From: Zygnema cylindricum
Taxonomy: Eukaryota > Streptophyta > Zygnematophyceae > Zygnematales > Zygnemataceae
Reading direction: 5' to 3'
Length of the DNA stretch: 64,000 nucleotides
Assembly: GCA_037447655.1 (NCBI GenBank)
Contig: JBBHKE010002135.1
Location: 434,001 to 498,000 of the forward strand
Shown here: positions 59,301 to 64,000 of the stretch, one piece after another
Numbering within the stretch: the first letter of the stretch is position 1
Layout of the letters: each line of letters begins with the position of its first letter
Notes under the pieces: model-generated
Told to the model about the DNA's origin: nothing
Seen by the model: only the letters and a program-made list of their open reading frames with translations
Database searches by the model: none
Translations under genes and position numbers: made by a program

Positions 59301-60306
59301 CTAAGTATGTTTACAAAAATTACAGGATAAAAGAGAAGTTCCTGATTTAACATGAAATATTGTGTATTTGTATTATTTAGCATTTTGTATTCCTTTCGCA
59401 ATTGCGTTTCAAACCTATATTTTTTTTCTGCCCCCAATTTACCATGGAAAAAAGACACCAGGTGCTTTTCAACAAACTCTTATATGCATCATTTGGATAA
59501 GAAGTGTAGGTTTTAGGTGGGGTAGATAACAAGGGCTATTTAAGCACTTTTCGATCCCCCCGAGTTTAAACAGCTTGTGGCAGGAAAGGCCATGAAAGGC
59601 AGAGAGAAAAACAAAAAATAGAAAAGTCAAAAAAATGAAGTCTAGAAGGATCAAAGTATATGTAGAAAGGGGAGACAAACAAAGAAGCCAAAACGGAGAT
59701 TTTTGTTGTTGAAATTTTGCCTTTGCTAAGGATAATTTTTACAATTGAGATAGAAAGACTTTTATAGAAAAAGGACAACCGAGAAGCCGCAAAGGAGGTC
59801 CAAGGCACAACTAATCTAGGCGTATCTGATGGAGGGATAGGCAAAAAGAATCAAGAAAAATAAAAAATTCTTTAGGTTCCGATATGAATCTTCTACACTA
59901 CCAACGGTATGTGCACACCGCTAGAAAGATTACAGCACTAAAATAAAGTTATAGACTCCAATTTAACGTTTAGGAATTAAAAGTTAGAAGGACATGTTAA
60001 TTTAGTCATTTTATTTGGTAGACTTCCAATAAGGCTACTAGTGTTAAAATGACAAAAAAGTTAAAAGAAATGTCTGTATACATATATACATAGCTATAAT
60101 GACAAAATTAAAAATAATGATTATCTATATCAAATATTAACAATAAGAATAGCAACAAAAGAAAAAATAACAACAACAAAACCGAAAACACTTATAATAT
60201 AAAATGATAAAAGGAAAACTAGAAAAAAACTTACATTTGTTGAAGACGGGTCATCATCCCGATGCATTCCGGAACGGTCCCACTTAATTTGTTGTCGGCT
60301 AACACT
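43568..60306 (-). CDS. Right mosaic gene: LRR(n) - EGF - PAN - F-lectin - L-type lectin, apparently intact over visible exons
   Basis: Exons on the minus strand, 5' to 3': 60,306-60,235; 57,623-57,552; 56,601-56,533; 54,006-53,935; 52,872-52,801 (five LRR exons); 50,313-50,030 (LRR end + EGF); 47,672-47,241 (Pro linker + PAN); 45,432-44,980 (F-lectin); 44,379-43,568 (Pro linker + L-lectin, stop). More LRR exons and the N-terminus are probably right of 60,306. Every junction fits the frame, phase 2 in the LRRs and phase 1 afterwards, with no stop. The domains point to an extracellular or cell-surface recognition protein combining protein-binding LRRs with two lectin folds. No anchor or kinase follows the last domain. 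It lacks one LRR exon and one PAN + F-lectin pair relative to the left copy. A solo LTR and long AT-rich introns separate its exons. Confidence 0.82.
44380..44979 (-). other. Intron before the L-lectin exon, right gene
   Basis: Reverse counterpart of 12,349-13,024. No coding domain. Confidence 0.6.
44980..45432 (-). CDS. Exon: F-type lectin domain, right gene
   Basis: A 453-nt phase 1-1 exon, the same length as both left copies, open throughout, with T-F-W-D intact where left module A has a stop. N-W-W-K-V-D-L, Y-N-R-I-C-C and S-E-V-R-V-L-R landmarks are kept. The CC pair without the preceding Asp is shared by all three copies. Confidence 0.88.
45433..47240 (-). other. Intron between PAN and F-lectin exons, right gene
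   Basis: Collinear in reverse with the left module B intron, including the segment near 9,500-10,085 that left module A has lost. No coding domain. Confidence 0.65.
47241..47672 (-). CDS. Exon: long Pro-rich linker + PAN/Apple domain, right gene
   Basis: A 432-nt phase 1-1 exon. The linker is about 70 residues of PPPPPPSP-type repeats, encoded by an 18-bp tandem repeat (GGAGGAGGAGGTGAAGGT on the plus strand), more than twice the length in the left exons. The PAN part is very close to left module B: S-S-A-E-A-C-C-A-L-C-N-Q, C-G-A-F-T-F-F-L-G, C-W-L-K-T-S-V-G. The donor is GGAG|GTATAT. Confidence 0.88.
47673..50029 (-). other. Intron between EGF and PAN exons, right gene
   Basis: Reverse counterpart of 4,259-6,653, including the imperfectly duplicated stretch next to the PAN exon. 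No coding domain. Confidence 0.6.
50030..50313 (-). CDS. Exon: end of LRR domain plus EGF-like domain, right gene
   Basis: 284 nt as in the left copy, entering in phase 2 (N-I-S-S-N-Y-L-S-G-S-V) and leaving in phase 1 at GTACGT. EGF-like cysteines are all kept (C-G-G-N-G-T-C...C-E-C-Y-D-G-Y...C). The hydrophobic stretch upstream of the acceptor is broken by a frameshift and stop here, which argues that it is intronic. Confidence 0.86.
50314..52800 (-). other. Intron of right gene containing a solo LTR
   Basis: Matches left-arm parts of 800-1,855 and 3,310-3,974. The intervening 1.45 kb of the left arm, including an LRR exon and minisatellite, is absent: the join is near 51,780. T-rich (minus strand) simple sequence fills 52,200-52,790. 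Confidence 0.7.
50840..51479 (+). mobile_element. Solo LTR (640 bp) in the right gene
   Basis: Begins TGTTGGAATTGGGAG and ends GGTTTATAACA, flanked by a perfect 5-bp duplication TTTGA (50,835-50,839 and 51,480-51,484). The corresponding site in the left arm near 3,600 is empty, so it inserted after the inverted duplication. Termini and duplication length fit Copia/Gypsy LTRs. No internal region remains, so it probably formed by LTR-LTR recombination. Strand cannot be fixed; plus is given because TG...CA is symmetric. Confidence 0.88.
52801..52872 (-). CDS. LRR exon, right gene
   Basis: 72 nt, phase 2-2, donor GTAAGT. Orthologous to left 728-799: W-L-Y-D-N-F-L-T-G-S-I-P-S-S-I-G-Q-L. It would splice straight to the EGF exon, giving one LRR fewer than the left gene. 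Confidence 0.88.
53150..53545 (-). repeat. Pyrimidine-rich tract (purine-rich on the sense strand), intron
   Basis: Complement of the left tract at 1-470. CCCTCC repeats with a run of four CCC blocks near 53,372-53,390 give a G-quadruplex motif on the sense (minus) strand. A second, similar CTCTCC/CCCTCC tract lies at about 56,865-57,155 in the next intron upstream. Confidence 0.85.
53935..54006 (-). CDS. LRR exon, right gene
   Basis: 72 nt, phase 2-2, acceptor TTTCAG, donor GTAAGT. Encodes Y-L-Y-N-N-Q-L-T-G-S-I-P-S-S-I-S-Q-M and joins in frame to the exon at 52,872. Confidence 0.88.
54007..56532 (-). other. Intron of right gene
   Basis: Mostly AT-rich. A less AT-rich stretch at about 55,360-56,120 contains an 83-residue plus-strand open frame (55,647-55,898) without recognisable domain; it could be a mobile-element remnant but has no visible termini. 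Confidence 0.5.
56533..56601 (-). CDS. LRR exon, right gene (23-residue variant)
   Basis: 69 nt, one codon shorter than the others but still phase 2-2, donor GTAAGT. Encodes G-L-N-S-N-R-L-S-G-S-I-P-N-F-D-Q-L; the codon lost lies after I-P. It is preceded by a C/G-rich patch unusual for the window (GCGGCCGCCCCCGCCCG on the plus strand). Confidence 0.85.
56602..57551 (-). other. Intron of right gene with pyrimidine-rich tract
   Basis: About 56,865-57,155 (plus strand) is CTCTCC/CCCTCC simple sequence, purine-rich on the sense strand. The long open frames there are compositional. Confidence 0.6.
57552..57623 (-). CDS. LRR exon, right gene
   Basis: 72 nt, phase 2-2, acceptor GTCACAG, donor GTACGT. 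Encodes W-L-S-D-N-Q-F-T-G-R-I-P-P-S-I-N-E-I followed by T-G-L. The short frame usually read from M-S-D-N-Q is this exon read with a spurious start. Confidence 0.88.
57624..60234 (-). other. Intron of right gene, no exon recognised
   Basis: Long AT-rich stretch. A diverged LRR exon could be hidden here, but none with the 72-nt phase-2 pattern was found by eye. Confidence 0.5.
60235..60306 (-). CDS. LRR exon, right gene (most 5' exon seen)
   Basis: 72 nt, phase 2-2, acceptor TTTTACAG, donor GTAAGT. Encodes V-L-A-D-N-K-L-S-G-T-V-P-E-C-I-G-M-M. Its own 5' side is phase 2, so more LRR exons must precede it. Confidence 0.86.
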
Positions 60307-61430
60307 CTGTAAAATTCTCTCTCCCCGCACCACCCAGCCAAACCCCCCTCCCCATATAGTGGCCGCACAAGTGATAAACTAACAAGATAATATGAACAAC
60401 TAAATAAAATACTAGTCCTATTTTGTAAACAATATTTACAATATGGTGCTCTGAATTCTACGAGAGAAAACCTATAGTTGGGAATGTTCGGAATTGCAAT
60501 GTGTTGAATCGATTCATTATTAGCGTGGTTTCATTTCGGTCGAGAACTGGATCACGCCTTTAGGTTTCAATTTGTACGTTTTGTTTCTTAATGTATTCGT
60601 ACAGTTAAAGTAATGTTTCACTCCTCACTTTGTTTCTTGTTCATACTTAGTGCGCATCCTTTTGTACTTTAGTTTGTTTCAGGAGTCCGTGTCCACAATT
60701 ATTCTTGTTTTAGAGTCTCAACGATTTGTAGGTAGATTCACACAACGAATTTTCGTCAAAATGTGAGAGAAAAAATGTTTGCGATATTTTCTGAAAATAT
60801 AAGTGCATTGTGGAAGAGAAAAACATGTGCCACAGATGTAGCTTTGTAAAATAAGTATTATGGGAATGACTTATATGAGGTCTTAAGTTCTTTTGATTTG
60901 CCTGATAATAGGATCAAGGATCAATAAAAAGACAGTTCACACTAGCGAAAGTAAAAGCATTTCCAAGGACAAAACAATTCCTGGCAAAATCTTGTACTTA
61001 GCCGACGCTTTTCTAAAAATGAGATTTATTTTCCACACCACTCACTCCATTTAACCCATTAAGCCCGAGAAAAAACAATTCTGTACAAAACAAAACGGAA
61101 AGCAATACAAAGTCAAACCTGCCACAAAAGATGACCAAACGCACGAATAAGTGGGTCGACCATAGCCTGACTTGTCTAAGCTATCTGCTTATTCTACCAT
61201 AACTTCTAAGCGAACTAATATGAATCGGCAGTACAACCGCAACAACAAAGTACCTAACAAAAGATACTGCAACGTCAACATACATACTCAAAATAGAATC
61301 GTACTCCACAAATCGAAACATACTGGAAATCTGCGAAAGCGTGATTCTCAACGGTAAATCCAACAATTCCTCTCTCAATATGACAATCGTTAAAGACTCA
61401 TAACGTTTTGGTCACCTTCTCAAAATTACA
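60307..61430. other. Probable intron of right gene; nothing recognised
   Basis: AT-rich with no domain-coding sequence seen. The next upstream LRR exon was not found before the Copia remnant at 61,431. Confidence 0.45.
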
Positions 61431-62880
61431 TCATGGAGTTGCCATTATCAGCATATTGGCAGCCACTTTCAAAATGGTCACATGACAAAACTTGATTTCT
61501 TTCGAAGTCACCAGATTTCGTATGCCAAGCCAGTGGACATGAAAATGTTTTGTGCGCTTGTGAAAAACGGGATTTTTCACAAGTACCATAAAACTCATTC
61601 TGTCCATAAAAATACTTAAAACAACTAATGAAAAATTTAATTCACCTAAAATTTCCCTTGATCGAAATAGAGACCTTGGATGCATGACAACCAGCCATGT
61701 ATTCCGCTTTGGTTGAACTGATGGCGACGGTTGGATAGGGATGCGAGCTCGACAAAATTGACGCCCTACCAAAGAAAAAATTATATCTAGATGTAGTTTT
61801 CTTTGTATCAAAGTCTCCGCCCCAATTTGAATGGCAATATTCGGTGAGTCTAGAGGTTCTGATCTATATTTGTAAACAAGGTTGATATCGATCACGTTTC
61901 CCAAATAGAAGAATATCTGTTTCAATAGCTCCCAATGTGACTTTTCAATCGACCGACGGTATCTACTCACCACAAAGATGACCAAAATATCGAGCGGCGT
62001 ATTAACATTTAAAAACGTAACTTTGAATCGTTGCATGATATAGGACATCAACAATCTGTTCAATTTCAAATTTCCGAATCTGTAACTTGTTATTCAAAGG
62101 CGTCATCATTGATTTATTGTTAAGCATAGAGAACTTGGATAAGACTTCGCAATAGTATTCCACTTGACTTGGTTTGACATCACCGTTTTCTTGACGAATC
62201 GTTTAAATCCCAAGGATGTAACGGACAACTTCAAAGGAGTTTACCTTAAAATATAGTCGCATATAATCCTTCAACCTGCGTCTCTTATTGAAGCTACGTC
62301 TCTTATTGAAGCTATTAAAGGTCTATATGAAGTTATCAATGTACACCAAAAAAATTACTTGGCTCACTACTTCGTCTTTCACGCACTCTAGAGTCTTTTG
62401 TACAAAACTAAATTTTGAGGGCGCTTTATGCAAACAAAGGCACCATGAACATAGATAGATTGTGGAGGCATCACGCAATCGATACCTTCATGTAGATTTT
62501 TTCTTCCAATTCACCATTCAAAGATAAATTTTCAAATTCTGTTTGATGGAACTTTCGTTTTCTCGCCTCCGCAATGATAATAATCATATGTAGGGAATCA
62601 AACTTTACTACCAAAGTATAAGTCTCCGTACCCCTGTTTATGTTGAAACTTCTTACAGATGAGAGAAGCCTTAAATTTTAAGACTTTGCCAAAAGTACCA
62701 ATTCTCAATTTAATTACCCACTTCGTCTCGAATGCCTTTTTCCCATTCGGTAATTCCACTTCTTCTGATGTCCGGTTTTCAGCGATTGATTTAGATTTTT
62801 TCCGCATGTCGATTTATAATTGGACTCCTAATTGCAAGACTGTCTTGCTTCAAAATACGATTGAGGGTTCAAGATGATTA
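61431..62880 (-). pseudogene. Decayed Copia pol (RT end and RNase H), minus strand
   Basis: 62,598-62,807 encodes the start of a Copia RT domain (E-V-E-L-P-N-G-K-K-A-F-E-T-K-W-V, then K-A-S-L-I-C-K-K-F-Q). 61,431-62,069 encodes the late RT/RNase H region, ending with the pattern F-H-K-R-T-K-H-F-H-V-H-W seen also in the Copia at 21.9 kb. Many substitutions and frame changes separate them. It may extend right through 64,000, where gag- or linker-like sequence is too decayed to assign. Confidence 0.75.
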
Positions 62881-64000
62881 CCGTAGAAAGAGACTCAATT
62901 CGTATGAAGTAATGCGATTGTTCAATGCCTCCATTTTTCGGATCAAATGATAACCGAGTCGCTTTTTCCCCTATGTTATCTCGATTACTTCATTGAATCG
63001 TGGTTTTGTTTTCCTTTTTCAATCATTTTTTCTTTTGCACCTGGCGGGCCTGATTTGGAACTCTCCGATTTCTAAGTGTCAGACGACATTTGAGAATGTG
63101 AGAGACATTGCTTCGAGCATCGAATTCAACGTCTAACATCTTTTTGATTCCGAATTTTTACCATGTCAAATTGACATAAAGATCAATTTCAACGCCTAAA
63201 ACTAATTCATCAATGTTTGAAATGCCTCAATTTCGTCCATTTTATAAGAATCCAAATTTTCCTTAATTTCTTAGAAAATGTAGCACATTTGATGATGCCA
63301 AAGATTTAGACGTTCCTTTATGTTTTAAATACAGGTAATTAAGCAGTTAGTTAGAGCGTTGTTTTTTTAGGTTCCAAAATATTTTGTGCATAGTCGGTCA
63401 AAATACCTTTTCCAATGTTAGCTCTATCTTCCGTTAAGATTCAGTTTGATCCATCGCTATGAGGAATGACGCTAAAACCAATTCGTTAAACTTGCATTTA
63501 GGCAAGCAAATACATTAAATTGTTGGATATGTAGCACTTCAGCTAGTTTCGTTTCGACCAATTCCTAAAAAGGCATATCCCGTATAATACTTAGCTTGCC
63601 AGCTTGAATGACGTGGCCGCTCGCCACCATTATGCGCTTTAGCATTGTCAATTCGCGCATATCAATGGTTAGAGTGTCATTAGTGCACACGTGGAGTCTT
63701 ATTAGAACATCATGCGTAGACTTATTATAATTATATTCAAATTGCATGTGGTCACCGGAAACTTTTTGACCTTTATTCTTAGTACATTTCTCAAAATGAT
63801 TTTCATGTATTCTCTGAGACACGTGAGTTTAACCTAAATTTGGAAAGCGTTCATGAAACAAAAGAGTGCATGAATGCATTAGGTTAGTGATAGCCACCAA
63901 ATTCTTCATTTTCGACACTCTAACTCCATCACTGTCTTTATCCAAAAGTTTATCCTCTCCAATCACCACCTTCCATAGATGGCGCAACACCAGCTGTGTC
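62881..64000. other. Unassigned, possibly the continuation of the Copia remnant
   Basis: A minus-strand frame at 63,565-63,822 and scattered Lys/Arg-rich frames near 63,000 could be the region between integrase and RT of a Copia element, but no diagnostic motif was recognised. Confidence 0.3.

Noticed and set aside
61172-61378. Open frames on both strands at 61.2-61.4 kb
   Set aside because: Short, overlapping on opposite strands, no domain; unassigned AT-rich DNA.

Overview
This window is eukaryotic, AT-rich nuclear DNA: intron-split genes with GT...AG junctions, Copia-type LTR retrotransposons and nested DNA-transposon relics. No rRNA, CRISPR array, operon or prokaryotic feature is visible. 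The lineage cannot be fixed from the sequence alone. Plant-type leucine-rich repeats (one 72-nt phase-2 exon per repeat), Ser/Pro linkers of hydroxyproline-glycoprotein type, and F-type and legume-type lectin domains together suggest an alga. Bryopsis-like green algae are known for F-type lectins, and brown algae for one-LRR-per-exon genes. This placement is inference.

The dominant structure is a large, diverged inverted duplication. The left arm (1 to about 14,883) and right arm (about 42,560 to 53,600) each carry a copy of the same multi-exon gene. The copies point towards each other, tail to tail. The encoded protein is an unusual mosaic: plant-type LRRs, an EGF-like segment, a Pro-rich linker plus PAN/Apple domain, an F-type lectin (fucolectin-like) domain, and a second Pro-rich linker plus a legume (L-type) lectin domain ending at a stop codon. 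Every module after the LRRs sits in one exon whose boundaries are all in phase 1; the LRR exons are all phase 2. Modules can therefore be gained, lost or skipped without breaking the frame, and the two copies differ in this way. The left copy has two PAN + F-lectin modules, and the first F-lectin exon has a TGG-to-TAG stop. The right copy has one such module and no visible lesion. The left copy also has an LRR exon that the right lacks. The right copy continues upstream with further LRR exons to 60,306; the left copy runs off the window start.

The 27.7-kb spacer between the arms is filled with mobile elements. In order: a young non-autonomous Copia-like LTR element (15,487-19,150; near-identical LTRs, 5-bp target duplication, a primer site matching the anticodon half of initiator tRNA-Met); two partial Copia copies around one LTR (about 20,280-25,264, minus strand); a degenerate ~190-bp tandem repeat (25.26-26.44 kb); a PIF/Harbinger-like MITE; a hAT-like MITE; and a nest in which a 6.57-kb Harbinger-like element (29,681-36,253) carrying an OTU-protease-like ORF has split a 500-bp MITE. 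A decayed Copia (39.1-42.55 kb, plus strand) ends at the arm junction. Another decayed Copia lies at 61.4-62.9 kb. A 640-bp solo LTR sits in an intron of the right gene.
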